Positions 37,101-44,711 of a stretch of 64,000 bases of DNA are shown here, piece by piece. The stretch spans positions 1 through 64,000 of the forward strand of contig JASJDP010000029.1 of assembly GCA_030065095.1 (NCBI GenBank), in the 5' to 3' direction. How positions within the stretch are numbered: position 1 is the stretch's first letter; every line of letters starts with the position of its first letter. This DNA is from Rhodobacter sp. (GTDB lineage Bacteria; Pseudomonadota; Alphaproteobacteria; Rhodobacterales; Rhodobacteraceae). The notes beneath the pieces are model-generated. The model had not been told where the DNA came from, made no database searches, and worked only from the letters and a program-made list of their open reading frames with translations. A program made the translations under genes and the position numbers.

Positions 37101-37380
37101 TGGCGCGGCGGCCACAGAGACCCCTGTCGCGGACGGGCCGGAGACCGAGGTGTTCTACACCTTCCGCTGGGGCGGCTTCGTCCGCAAGCGCGAGGCCGGT
37201 GGCCGCGCGCGCGGCTCTCAGGGGAAAGGCAAGCCGAAGGCCAGGCCGAAGGGCAAACGCCCGCCGAAAGATGGTCCGCAGCAGACCAAGAGCCGCGAGG
37301 CGCGGCCGCCGAAGAAAGACAGGATCGACCCCACCAATCCCTTTGCAGCGGCGCTGATGGGTCTCAGGGACAAGACCTGA
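34153..37380 (+). CDS. Suv3-like DEAD/DEAH RNA helicase with repeat-rich acidic tail
   Basis: A 1075-aa superfamily 2 helicase related to mitochondrial Suv3. Walker A is GPTNTGKT (12-19), the Walker B box is DEIQ (94-97), and motif VI is QIAGRAGRH. The helicase core occupies roughly the first 300 residues, followed by a Suv3-type helical region up to about residue 790. Residues about 800-985 are a low-complexity acidic segment with repeated HPGAxGASE and HLDGGGAS units. The last 60 residues are very basic (many K/R/P) and end in TNPFAAALMGLRDKT. The tail is longer than usual and may bind RNA or an exonuclease partner. The S4 gene begins 1 bp after the stop. Confidence 0.88.
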   Translation: MAEQSRIVAVLGPTNTGKTHYAIERMLGYRTGIIGLPLRLLAREVYDKIVSLRGPSVVALVTGEERIVPERTQYWVCTVEAMPEGIGQDFLAVDEIQLCADPERGHVFTDRLLRARGRHETLFLGSDTMRGAIAAQVPRVQFQRRERFSTLTYSGAKKISRMQPRSAIVGFSVDQVYAIAELLRRQKGGAAVVMGALSPRTRNAQVQMYQDGDVDYLVATDAIGMGLNLDINHVAFSSTRKFDGRRMRDLAPNELAQIAGRAGRHMNDGTFGVTGEARPLDDGVASAIMEHRFAPIRKLQWRNARLAFGSIDALVNSLEAGTDDEWLTRAREADDLMALKSLADLGEIRERCGDARGVRLLWDVCRIPDFRGISHAEHAGLLEQIFRFLHELGRVPDDWLARQVKRIDRTDGDIDALSKRLAYIRTWTYVAQRSGWVDDESHWRGATRAVEDRLSDALHERLTQRFVDRRTSVLLRRLKQKESLVAEVNDKGEVTVEGQFVGRLEGFRFQQDASAGPDEAKTLRQASLQALRPEFHLRADRFYNAPDTEIDFTDQGGLMWGEHAVGKLTAGAEPMKPVAEAFADEEAGPEVVQKVQRRLQHFIDRKVATLFEPLMNLQRDETLGGLARGFAFRMVEALGVLPRDQVAGEVKDLDQEARGTLRKHGIRFGQFTIFMPLLLKPAPTRLRLVLWSLSQGLEEFPESPPPGLVTIPADETAPEAYHTMAGYRGAGKRAVRIDMLERLADMLRAEDSRGGFEAKPDMLSITGMTLEQFADLMQGLGYAAERGEREKKRVPPVQGGSEVDAQPGADRGPEPHPGASGASETEAVPEAGGVMPETAENVDHLDGGGASEAEAQPHADNGPEAHPGAAGASEVEAGAPAKDAVSATGDIDHPEIAGASEAEAQPENDRPPEPHPGAEGASEADAMPGADGVTAAEAVHVDHLDGGGASSVEAQPEAEDEAETAPHPGAEGASEVDAMNGTAGAAATETPVADGPETEVFYTFRWGGFVRKREAGGRARGSQGKGKPKARPKGKRPPKDGPQQTKSREARPPKKDRIDPTNPFAAALMGLRDKT

Positions 37381-37381
37381 C

Positions 37382-37756
37382 GTGGACACTCCGCGCCCGA
37401 CGGTCCGAATCGACAAATGGCTTTGGTATGCGCGGTTCTTCAAGACCCGCGGTCTGGCGACCAGGACGGTTGCAGGCGGTCATGTGCGGGTGAATTCCCA
37501 GCGGGTGGCCAAACCGGCCTACGCCGTCGGGCCCGGAGACACGCTCACCTTCCCGCAGGCCCGCACGATCCGGGTCGTGCGGATCGTCGACACCGGCACC
37601 CGTCGCGGGCCGGCACCGGAGGCACAGGCGCTCTACGAGGATCTGACCCCGCAGGCAGAAAGGCTGCGGCAGGCCCCGTCGTTCGACGGTGGCGGGCGGC
37701 CCACGAAAAAGGATCGCCGAAAGGCGGATGCCTTGCGTTCCGGCGACCTTGAATGA
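37382..37756 (+). CDS. S4 RNA-binding domain protein (Hsp15-like)
   Basis: A 124-aa protein with one S4 domain (RIDKWLWYARFFKTRGLATR through GHVRVNSQRV) and a basic C-terminal tail. It resembles Hsp15/HslR, which rescues stalled 50S subunits carrying nascent chains. It starts with GTG 1 bp after the helicase stop, so the two are probably co-translated and may act together on RNA. Confidence 0.9.
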   Translation: MDTPRPTVRIDKWLWYARFFKTRGLATRTVAGGHVRVNSQRVAKPAYAVGPGDTLTFPQARTIRVVRIVDTGTRRGPAPEAQALYEDLTPQAERLRQAPSFDGGGRPTKKDRRKADALRSGDLE

Positions 37757-37807
37757 TCCGTGCGGCTGAATTAGCTAGGCCGTTGAAAGAGGCTCCCGGA
37801 TGCGCGC

Positions 37808-38146
37808 ATGACCTATATCGTCAATGACAACTGCATTGCCTGCAAGTACACCGACTGTGTCGAGGTTTGCCCCGTGGATTGTTTCTACGAGGGCGAGAAC
37901 ATGCTGGTGATCCATCCGGACGAATGCATCGATTGCGGCGTCTGCGAACCCGAATGCCCGGCCGAGGCGATTCTGCCGGATACTGAACCCGACACCGAGA
38001 AATGGGTCGAGTTCAACCGTAAGTATTCCGAACTTTGGCCGGTCATCATCACCAAGAAGGATCCGCTGCCGGATGCCGAGGCGCGGGATGGTGAAACCGG
38101 AAAGCTGGAGAAATACTTCTCGGAAAACCCCGGCGAAGGCGGCTGA
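37808..38146 (+). CDS. fdxA: 7Fe-type ferredoxin FdxA
   Basis: A 112-aa ferredoxin with two cluster-binding regions. The N-terminal [14 protein letters not shown] holds most 3Fe-4S ligands and [12 protein letters not shown] the 4Fe-4S ligands. A C-terminal extension of about 50 residues is typical for alphaproteobacterial FdxA. The product carries low-potential electrons in the cytoplasm. It stands between the S4 gene and carD. Confidence 0.94.
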   Translation: MTYIVNDNCIACKYTDCVEVCPVDCFYEGENMLVIHPDECIDCGVCEPECPAEAILPDTEPDTEKWVEFNRKYSELWPVIITKKDPLPDAEARDGETGKLEKYFSENPGEGG

Positions 38147-38450
38147 TCTGTGGCGATTCGTTGCGTCAGCAACGCTGACGCAGTGAAACGGGGGGTGATT
38201 GTGCAAGGTTTTCAGACCTAGATCTTTGAAAGATTGGGCGTTTTTTTTCTTTCTGCGCCACGGCGCTTTGAATACCTGCGGAATTCTGCTATATTATTAC
38301 TACATCGACGCTGTTAACCGCATGCCGCCCAGGGGGAGTTTCCCCGGGGACGGTTTTTTTGGCGCAGAATCACGGGGCGCGCCAAGACAGGTTGAGGTGT
38401 ATCTGTTGGGGGCCGAAGGTCTGAGGGGACCTGTCGAGGAAGGACGTGGT
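38147..38450. other. fdxA-carD intergenic region
   Basis: No gene is recognised. A perfect 9-bp inverted repeat (TGCGTCAGC / GCTGACGCA, loop AAC) lies at 38162-38182 just after fdxA. It is not followed by a T-run, so it may be a weak terminator or an mRNA-stabilising hairpin. An AT-rich segment with an eight-T run (near 38241-38248) and a promoter-like pair at 38268-38295 precede carD by about 155 bp, leaving a long 5' leader. Confidence 0.55.
38268..38295 (+). promoter_or_regulatory. Sigma70-like promoter of carD
   Basis: TTGAAT (38268-38273) and TATATT (38290-38295) are separated by 16 bp in an unusually AT-rich island of this GC-rich window. Transcription would begin near 38302, about 150 nt before the carD ATG. 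Confidence 0.6.
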
Positions 38451-38960
38451 ATGAGCAAGACGAAGAGACAAGAATTTCGCCCGAACGAGTTCGTGGTGTA
38501 TCCGGCCCATGGCGTGGGCAAGATCGTTTCCATCGAGAAGCAGGAGATCGCCGGTATCGAACTGGAACTGTTCGTGATCTCGTTCGAGAAGGACAAGATG
38601 ACATTGCGGGTGCCGACGCATAAGGCGACCGAAGTCGGCATGCGTTCGCTGTCGTCGCCCGACGTGGTTTCGAAGGCGATGACCACGCTGAAGGGCAAGG
38701 CCAAGGTCAAGCGGGCGATGTGGTCGCGCCGCGCACAGGAATACGAGCAAAAAATCAACTCGGGCGATCTGATCGCGATTGCGGAAGTGGTGCGCGACCT
38801 GCATCGCACCGATGATCAGCGAGAGCAGAGCTATTCCGAGCGCCAGCTTTACGAGGCGGCGCTGGAGCGTCTGACCCGCGAGGTTGCCGCGGTGTCGGGC
38901 TCGGACGAGATGGCCGCGCAGAAACAGGTGGACGACGTTCTGGTGAGCCGCGCGGCCTGA
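38451..38960 (+). CDS. carD: CarD-family transcriptional regulator
   Basis: A 169-aa CarD/CdnL protein. The N-terminal RNA polymerase-interacting Tudor-like domain (FVVYPAHGVGKIVSIEKQEI) is followed by a helical DNA-binding domain. It binds the polymerase beta subunit and stabilises open promoter complexes, mainly at rRNA and housekeeping promoters. ATG 38451 follows an AGGA-type site. A strong terminator lies 25 bp after the stop. Confidence 0.93.
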   Translation: MSKTKRQEFRPNEFVVYPAHGVGKIVSIEKQEIAGIELELFVISFEKDKMTLRVPTHKATEVGMRSLSSPDVVSKAMTTLKGKAKVKRAMWSRRAQEYEQKINSGDLIAIAEVVRDLHRTDDQREQSYSERQLYEAALERLTREVAAVSGSDEMAAQKQVDDVLVSRAA

Positions 38961-38984
38961 TCGGTTGGGCTTTCGGGATTAGAG

Positions 38985-39008
38985 ACCGCCGCCTTCGGGC
39001 GGCGGTTT
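38985..39008 (+). terminator. Rho-independent terminator after carD
   Basis: ACCGCCGCC and GGCGGCGGT form a perfect 9-bp GC-rich stem closed by the very stable TTCG tetraloop, followed by a short T-run. It lies 25 bp after the carD stop. Confidence 0.85.
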
Positions 39009-39089
39009 CCATTTGCGGGGCATGTTAACCAGACCACGCCCCCCGGGACGGTGTTTCGCATTTCTGGCACCCGGCCCCGGCACGCGGGG

Positions 39090-39686
39090 TCACTTGGTGA
39101 CCAGCGGTTCGCGTTGACCGGGGCGGATCACCGCCGGGTCGTAGGGTTTTCGGGCAAAGACCGTGCGCACCATCGGGGCGAAATGCTCGATCGGCAGGGT
39201 ATCGTAGGCAGGATCGAAGCTGGACTGGTCCCAGCGGGCGCAGAAGTCGACGCAGTCGTCGTAGTAGGGGTGACCGGCATAAGTCTGGCGTTTTTCGGGG
39301 TCGGCGCCGACATGCTTGCCGAAATAGACGAGCTGAAAATCGCCGTGTTTTTCAACGACCCAGGCGCATTGTTCGCGCACGAACGGGCGCAGTATGGCGG
39401 CGGCGTATTCATCGTGATTGTACGGTGCATAAATGTCGCCGATGTCGTGCAGCAGTACCGAGACGATCCAGTCGATATCGGCGCCGTCGCGTTCCGCACG
39501 GGTGGCGGATTGCAGGGAATGGCCGAGGCGTGTGATCTGGTAGCCTGAAAGGCTGTCGTCAAGCTCGACCAGCGCCTTCAGCAGGCGGTCGGCGGTGCCG
39601 GCGGCGTAGTCGGTTTCATGTTCGGCCAGGAAGGCATAGTCTTCGGCGTCGCCGTCCGCCATCTGCGTAAACTTCACATGTTCCAT
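39090..39686 (-). CDS. HD-domain protein, PhnZ-like candidate diiron oxygenase
   Basis: A 198-aa HD-domain protein. The pattern GHSLQSATRAERDGADIDW then LLHDIGD strongly resembles PhnZ, a mixed-valent diiron oxygenase of phosphonate breakdown. Likely metal ligands are H56, H80-D81, H91, H114 and D153 (in RWDQ), which match the spacing of the PhnZ set. The lid glutamate of PhnZ corresponds to Y49 here, so the substrate probably differs. The start overlaps the stop of the PhyH-type dioxygenase (ATGA), and PhnY-PhnZ is likewise a dioxygenase-HD pair. Relatives are usually annotated simply as HD phosphohydrolases. No phosphonate transporter is nearby. Confidence 0.75.
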   Translation of the reverse strand: MEHVKFTQMADGDAEDYAFLAEHETDYAAGTADRLLKALVELDDSLSGYQITRLGHSLQSATRAERDGADIDWIVSVLLHDIGDIYAPYNHDEYAAAILRPFVREQCAWVVEKHGDFQLVYFGKHVGADPEKRQTYAGHPYYDDCVDFCARWDQSSFDPAYDTLPIEHFAPMVRTVFARKPYDPAVIRPGQREPLVTK

Positions 39687-40579
39687 CAGCTTGCCTTTCC
39701 ATAGATATTGCCGGCGCCGCCGCTGGCCGTGCCGCGCATCATCACCTTGGCCTGAGCCTGGCGGATGTCTTCGTAAAGTGCCAGCGCGTCACGGCTAAAA
39801 TTCCCGGTCGGCACGGGCACGTGGATGAAGTTGCCAAGCGTGTCGGCGCCACGCGCGGGAAGGGCATAGTCGGTATCACCGACCTCTTGCGCAACATCGG
39901 GACGGCAGTAGCGGACCACCAGCGCGATACGGCGGTCATCGGATGTGTTGGGACCCGAACCGTGGATCGTCAACCCGTGGTGCAGCGACATCTGGCCGGG
40001 ATGGATTTCGATGGCAACCCTTTCCTTGGCCGCGACGTCGGCACGTACCTCCTGCCCGCGGCTGAGAAGGTTGTTTGCGTCGAATGTATCGTCATGCGCC
40101 AGGATGGCGTTTTTATGCGACCCCCTGGCAAAGTTCATACAGCCCGATGCCGGCGTGGAGGGCGACAGGGCGATCCATGCGGTCACCAGCCCGTCGGTCG
40201 CACCAAGACCCCAGTAGGTCAGGTCCTGATGCATCGTGACGATCTGATCCGTGCGCGGTTCCTTGATGAAGAACTCAGCCGAGTAGACCAGGATATCCGG
40301 GCCGAGGATGCCCTCGACCGCGTCAAGGACGGTGGGGTGCGTGGCGAGGCGGGCGGCCATCGGCATCACCACGTGGGCGTTGACGCGCTTATAGGTGTTC
40401 AGCGGAAGGGGAAGATCCGCGTCGAGCCAGTCGCGTTCGATTCGTTCCAGTTCGGCACGGAAGGCGGCAGCCTCGGCCGGGGTCAGAACCTCGATCGGGA
40501 AAAGAAAGCCTTCGTCCCAGTACCGGGCGGCAAGCGCCGGACCGAGCTGTCCGTTCTGAACGGGAAGGTTGGCGAGCAC
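39686..40579 (-). CDS. Phytanoyl-CoA dioxygenase (PhyH) family protein
   Basis: Fe(II)/2-oxoglutarate oxygenase of 297 aa. The iron ligands are H117 and D119 in MHQDLTYWG and probably H206 in LTIHGSGPN. R216 or R217 would bind 2-oxoglutarate. GTG 40579 is chosen because GGAGG lies 5 nt upstream; the frame continues upstream with no good site. It is translationally coupled to the HD-domain gene. A likely scheme is hydroxylation by this enzyme and oxidative cleavage by its partner, as in PhnY/PhnZ, but the substrate is unknown. Confidence 0.85.
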   Translation of the reverse strand: MLANLPVQNGQLGPALAARYWDEGFLFPIEVLTPAEAAAFRAELERIERDWLDADLPLPLNTYKRVNAHVVMPMAARLATHPTVLDAVEGILGPDILVYSAEFFIKEPRTDQIVTMHQDLTYWGLGATDGLVTAWIALSPSTPASGCMNFARGSHKNAILAHDDTFDANNLLSRGQEVRADVAAKERVAIEIHPGQMSLHHGLTIHGSGPNTSDDRRIALVVRYCRPDVAQEVGDTDYALPARGADTLGNFIHVPVPTGNFSRDALALYEDIRQAQAKVMMRGTASGGAGNIYGKAS

Positions 40580-40771
40580 GGTGACCTCCAGCGGTTTCGA
40601 ATTTGCGCGACGGTCGAACGGCATAGGCCACGGGTCTGTTCTGTTTTCGACCTGCGGGTCGGAATCAGAACGGTGTATCCCATGCTCTGTGCCAATGGCA
40701 CCGAACCGCTGGACACCGCTGCCTGCAAGGCTAGTGTCCGCCGAACAGCAGCATTTGCCGGGAGTATGGGA

Positions 40772-43072
40772 ATGGAAAAGTTCGGAAAGAGCCAGCCGGT
40801 CACGCGGTTCGAGGATGTGCGGTTCCTGACCGGCGAGGGACGCTACGTCGACGATATCGCGCCGGAGGGTGCGCTTCACGCCTTCTTTCTGCGCAGCCAG
40901 GTGGCGCATGCCGAGATCACCGCGCTGAACACTGCCGAGGCTTCGACGGTCGAGGGCGTGCATCTGGTCCTGACCGCTGCCGATCTCGAAGCGGCGGGCA
41001 TCGATCTGTCCATGCAGGGTACGACGGTGCCGAACCGCGATGGCAGCAAGGGTGCGGCGCCATTGCGCCCGGTCCTTGCCAAGGGGCGTGTGCGGTTCGT
41101 TGGCGAGCCCGTGGCGATGATCGTGGCCGACACATTGACGCAGGCCAAGGAAGCCGCCGAATTGATCGAACTGGAGCTTGACGAGCTGGAGGCCCATGTC
41201 GCGGTTGCCGCGGGTGGTCCGACAATCCACGACGAAGCACCGGACAACGTGGCGTTCGACTTTGCCTTCGGCGATGCCGAGGCGACGGAAACCGCGTTCG
41301 ACGCGGCAACGCATACGGTCAAGCTGCGCATCGACGACAACCGCGTCATCGTGAACTCGATGGAGCCGCGCGGTGCCTATGCGGAATGGGCGGACGATGG
41401 CCGGGTCCACCTGTGTTTCAACGGGCAGGGCGTCTGGGGGATGAAGACGCATCTGGCCCGGAACTACGGATTGGATCCTGAACAGGTGCGGATCACCAAC
41501 CCGGATGTGGGCGGCGGGTTCGGGATGAAGGCGATGCCATACCCGGAGTATTTCGTCCTGCCGCAAGCCGCACGGCTTCTTGGCCGGCCGGTGCGCTGGA
41601 TGTCCGAGCGAACCGAGGCGATGCTGTCCGACAATGCGGGCCGCGACCTTGTGTCCGTCGCCGAGTTGGCGTTCGACGAAAATCTAAGGATCACGGCCTA
41701 TCGGGTGAATTCGGTCTGCAACATGGGGGCCTATAACTCCTACTTCGCCCAGGCGATCCAGACAAACCTGTTCCTGCGGGTGCTCATGGGAACCTACGAC
41801 GTTCAGACCGCCTATATGGGTGCTGTCGGCGTTTTCACGAATACCACTCAGGTCGATGCCTATCGCGGGGCCGGACGGCCCGAAGCGATCTATGTGCTCG
41901 AGCGTGTCATTGACTACGCGGCCCGCGAGTTGGGGGTCGATCCGTGGGAGCTGCGCCGCCGGAACTTCATTCCAGCGGACAAGTTTCCCTACCGGACCGT
42001 CACGGGCGAATTGTACGATGTGGGCGATTTCAACAAGGTTTTGACGCGCGTCTCGGTGGAATGCGATAAGGCGGGCTTTGCCGCGCGCAAGGCGGAAAGC
42101 GCGGCGCAGGGCAAGCTGCGCGGTCTGGGCCTTTGCTATTACATCGAGTCGATCCTGGGCGATCCCTCGGAGCATACGCAAGTGACGTTCAATGACGACG
42201 GCACGGCGTCGATCTTCGTCGGGACCCAGTCGAACGGGCAGGGGCACGAGACGGTGTTCGCGCAATTCCTGAGCGATCAGACCGGCATTCCGGTGGACCA
42301 AATCACCTTCGTTCAGGGGGACAGCGATCTGATCCCCGAGGGTGGCGGCACCGGCGGATCGAGATCGGTCACGACGCAAAACAATGCCACGCTGGCCACG
42401 GTCGGGGCGATGGTGACAGCCTATTCCGAGTTTCTGGCGGGCGAGATGGGCGTCGATCCCGGCGCGGTGGAGTTCGATGACGAAACCTTTCGGGTGGCCG
42501 GGTCGAATCTGCGGCCGACCTTTCTGGAGGCCGCCGCGATGGCGCGTGCGGCGGGCCGCGACGACCTGTTGAAGTTTCGTGAGAAAGCGACGCTTCCCGG
42601 GCGCAGCTATCCCAACGGTGCCCATGTGGCCGAGGTCGAGATTGATCGCCAAACCGGGGTGTTGGAGGTTGTGAAATACACCGTCACGGATGATTTCGGC
42701 AATCTGATCAATCCCTTGCTGGCCGAGGGGCAGGTTCATGGCGGGGTCGCGCAGGGCATCGGCCAGGCCGTGACCGAACGCGTGGTTTACGACGACTCCG
42801 GTCAGCTGCTCACCGCAACGTTCATGGACTATGGCATGCCGCGCGCCGATGATATGCCGATGATCGCGTTTACCACCGAACCGGTCCCGTCGACGGCAAA
42901 CGCCATGGGCATGAAGGGCTGTGGCGAGGCTGGGACAGTTGGCGCCCTTGCGGCGGTGGCCAATGCGGTGCTTGATGCGGTCTGGGAGACGGGCCTGCGC
43001 CAGGTGGACATGCCGTTCACCCCGTGCCGGGTTTGGGAGATGCTGAGCGAAACCAGGATTGCGGCTGAGTGA
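40772..43072 (+). CDS. Xanthine dehydrogenase-family molybdopterin subunit (form II CoxL-like)
   Basis: Large catalytic subunit of 766 aa of a molybdenum hydroxylase. DVGGGFGMK is the molybdopterin-binding segment, and KGCGEAG near the C-terminus carries the active-site glutamate. The loop AYRGAGR is the signature of form II CoxL-like proteins and not of true carbon monoxide dehydrogenase. There is no Tat signal, so it is cytoplasmic. CGGGAG 7 nt upstream supports ATG 40772 over the adjacent ATG 40766. No small (2Fe-2S) or medium (FAD) subunit gene is adjacent, which is unusual. Confidence 0.88.
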   Translation: MEKFGKSQPVTRFEDVRFLTGEGRYVDDIAPEGALHAFFLRSQVAHAEITALNTAEASTVEGVHLVLTAADLEAAGIDLSMQGTTVPNRDGSKGAAPLRPVLAKGRVRFVGEPVAMIVADTLTQAKEAAELIELELDELEAHVAVAAGGPTIHDEAPDNVAFDFAFGDAEATETAFDAATHTVKLRIDDNRVIVNSMEPRGAYAEWADDGRVHLCFNGQGVWGMKTHLARNYGLDPEQVRITNPDVGGGFGMKAMPYPEYFVLPQAARLLGRPVRWMSERTEAMLSDNAGRDLVSVAELAFDENLRITAYRVNSVCNMGAYNSYFAQAIQTNLFLRVLMGTYDVQTAYMGAVGVFTNTTQVDAYRGAGRPEAIYVLERVIDYAARELGVDPWELRRRNFIPADKFPYRTVTGELYDVGDFNKVLTRVSVECDKAGFAARKAESAAQGKLRGLGLCYYIESILGDPSEHTQVTFNDDGTASIFVGTQSNGQGHETVFAQFLSDQTGIPVDQITFVQGDSDLIPEGGGTGGSRSVTTQNNATLATVGAMVTAYSEFLAGEMGVDPGAVEFDDETFRVAGSNLRPTFLEAAAMARAAGRDDLLKFREKATLPGRSYPNGAHVAEVEIDRQTGVLEVVKYTVTDDFGNLINPLLAEGQVHGGVAQGIGQAVTERVVYDDSGQLLTATFMDYGMPRADDMPMIAFTTEPVPSTANAMGMKGCGEAGTVGALAAVANAVLDAVWETGLRQVDMPFTPCRVWEMLSETRIAAE

Positions 43073-44117
43073 ACGCATACGGGGCTGGCTGCGGCTACGC
43101 CCCCGGGTAGAAACCTCCCCCGCGACGCTGACGCGGGGCCGGGTGGACCATGTGGTCATTCTGGACGGCACGATGTCGACCCTGGCCGAGGGCTGCGAAA
43201 CGAATGCCGGGCTGCTCTACAAGCTGCTGTGCGAAGAAGTGCCGGCTGCGCGGCTGTCGCTGCGTTACGAGGCCGGGATTCAGTGGCAAAGCTGGCGCAC
43301 CTCGCGCGATGTGATCGAGGGGCGCGGGATCAACCGGCAGATCCGGAGGGTTTATGGATTTATCGCATCGCGCTACCGTCCGGGCGACAGGATCTTTCTG
43401 TTCGGCTATTCGCGCGGGGCCTATGCGGTTCGGTCACTGGCCGGCGTGATCGATTCCGTGGGGCTCTTGACGCCCGAGCACGCGACGGTGCGAAATATCC
43501 GCCAAGTCTACCGCTACTACCAGATGAATGCATCAGGACCGTCGTCGGATGTCTTCCGCCGCCGCTACTGCCATCAGGACGCGCCGATCGAGATGGTCGG
43601 TGTCTGGGACACCGTCAAGGCGTTGGGCCTGCGGCTGCCGGTCATCTGGCGCTGGACCGAGACGCCGCACCGGTTCCACAACCACGATCTGGGGGGCCAT
43701 ATCCGGCATGGCTTTCATGCTTTGGCCCGCGACGAGACCCGCGAGGCCTACGCGCCGGTCCTGTGGCGGACACATGACGACTGGCAAGGTGTGGTCGAGC
43801 AGGTCTGGTTCCGCGGCAGCCATGGGGATGTGGGCGGGCAGCTCGATGGCTACGAACCGGCGCGGCCCTTGTCGAATATTCCATTGGTCTGGATGCTTGA
43901 ACGGGCCGAAATGTGCGGCTTGCCGTTGCCCGGCGGCTGGCGGGCGCGATTTCCCTGCGATCCCGATGCCCCGTCGGTCGGAACCATGCGTGGCTGGGGT
44001 AAGCTTTTCGTTGCCAGGCGCCGGCGGCGCGTCGGGCTGGATCCGTCGGAAAGCCTGCATCCCACCGCGCTCGGCACCGCGGAGGACGCCGCTGCCGGCG
44101 GTGCCGAACCGGCCTGA
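43059..44117 (+). CDS. DUF2235 alpha/beta hydrolase-like protein
   Basis: A 352-aa protein of the DUF2235 (phospholipase-like) family. Typical blocks are VVILDGTMS, FGYSRGAYAVRSLAG with the nucleophile serine, VGVWDTVKALG, and WFRGSHGDVGG with the catalytic aspartate/histidine region. The first credible start is TTG 43059, overlapping the preceding gene by 14 bp; the exact start is uncertain. The family includes type VI secretion lipase effectors, but no secretion or immunity gene lies next to this one, so a housekeeping lipase-like role is as likely. Confidence 0.78.
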   Translation: MRLSERIRGWLRLRPRVETSPATLTRGRVDHVVILDGTMSTLAEGCETNAGLLYKLLCEEVPAARLSLRYEAGIQWQSWRTSRDVIEGRGINRQIRRVYGFIASRYRPGDRIFLFGYSRGAYAVRSLAGVIDSVGLLTPEHATVRNIRQVYRYYQMNASGPSSDVFRRRYCHQDAPIEMVGVWDTVKALGLRLPVIWRWTETPHRFHNHDLGGHIRHGFHALARDETREAYAPVLWRTHDDWQGVVEQVWFRGSHGDVGGQLDGYEPARPLSNIPLVWMLERAEMCGLPLPGGWRARFPCDPDAPSVGTMRGWGKLFVARRRRRVGLDPSESLHPTALGTAEDAAAGGAEPA

Positions 44118-44119
44118 CC

Positions 44120-44605
44120 TTAGCCCGGCTTCATGATGATGCAGGTGGTCGAGCCCGTGGCATAGATCTTTCCGTCAGCGGCGCCGCGGATCTCTCCACG
44201 GGCGACCCCGGTGGACCGGCCGGCGTGCTGGATCACGCCCTCGGCGACGATTTCGGTTCCGAGCGGGATTGGGCGGGTGATGTTCACCTTGTATTCCAGC
44301 GTCGTGTAGACCGAGCCCTTGGGCACCGTGGTCATCACCGCGCAGGCCATGCAGCTGTCGAGCAACGTGCCGTACCAGCCACCATGCACCGTGCCCATCG
44401 GATTGCAGACCGGGAATTCCGGCGTTCCGCGGAACAGGACGCGGCCCTCGTCAACGGTATCGAGGTAGTAGCCCATGAGGCCCGAGATCGGCGGAGCGGA
44501 GATGCGGCCCTCGAGGATGCCGCGCATGAACTCGAGGCCCGACATCGACAGCACCGTCTGGGCGTCAGGAAGATCGCGGTCGGTTTCGGCGATGAAATGG
44601 GTCAT
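44120..44605 (-). CDS. PaaI-family thioesterase
   Basis: Hotdog-fold acyl-CoA thioesterase of 161 aa. The motif GTVHGGWYGTLLDSCMACA has the HGG and catalytic aspartate pattern of the PaaI group. Its sequence differs from the PaaI in the paa locus, so it is a paralogue with another acyl-CoA as substrate. It is convergent with the DUF2235 gene, and about 100 bp separate it from metF. Confidence 0.86.
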   Translation of the reverse strand: MTHFIAETDRDLPDAQTVLSMSGLEFMRGILEGRISAPPISGLMGYYLDTVDEGRVLFRGTPEFPVCNPMGTVHGGWYGTLLDSCMACAVMTTVPKGSVYTTLEYKVNITRPIPLGTEIVAEGVIQHAGRSTGVARGEIRGAADGKIYATGSTTCIIMKPG

Positions 44606-44711
44606 GGCGCGGCTCCGTTTGGACACCGCAGCGGTGGCACCCGAAAGCGGGAATGCCAAGAGTTTTCGGGGTGTGGGAAACAATTCTTCGGCGAAGAATT
44701 GTGCGCAGGTA

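Noticed and set aside
38162-38182. Inverted repeat after fdxA considered as a rho-independent terminator
   Set aside because: The stem is perfect but is followed by GTGAAACG and a G-run instead of Ts, so it is recorded only within the intergenic description.
39821-40771. N-terminal extension of the CoxL-like protein by more than 300 codons
   Set aside because: The extension runs antisense through the PhyH dioxygenase gene. Family proteins begin at the MEKFGKSQPV-like start, which has its own ribosome site.
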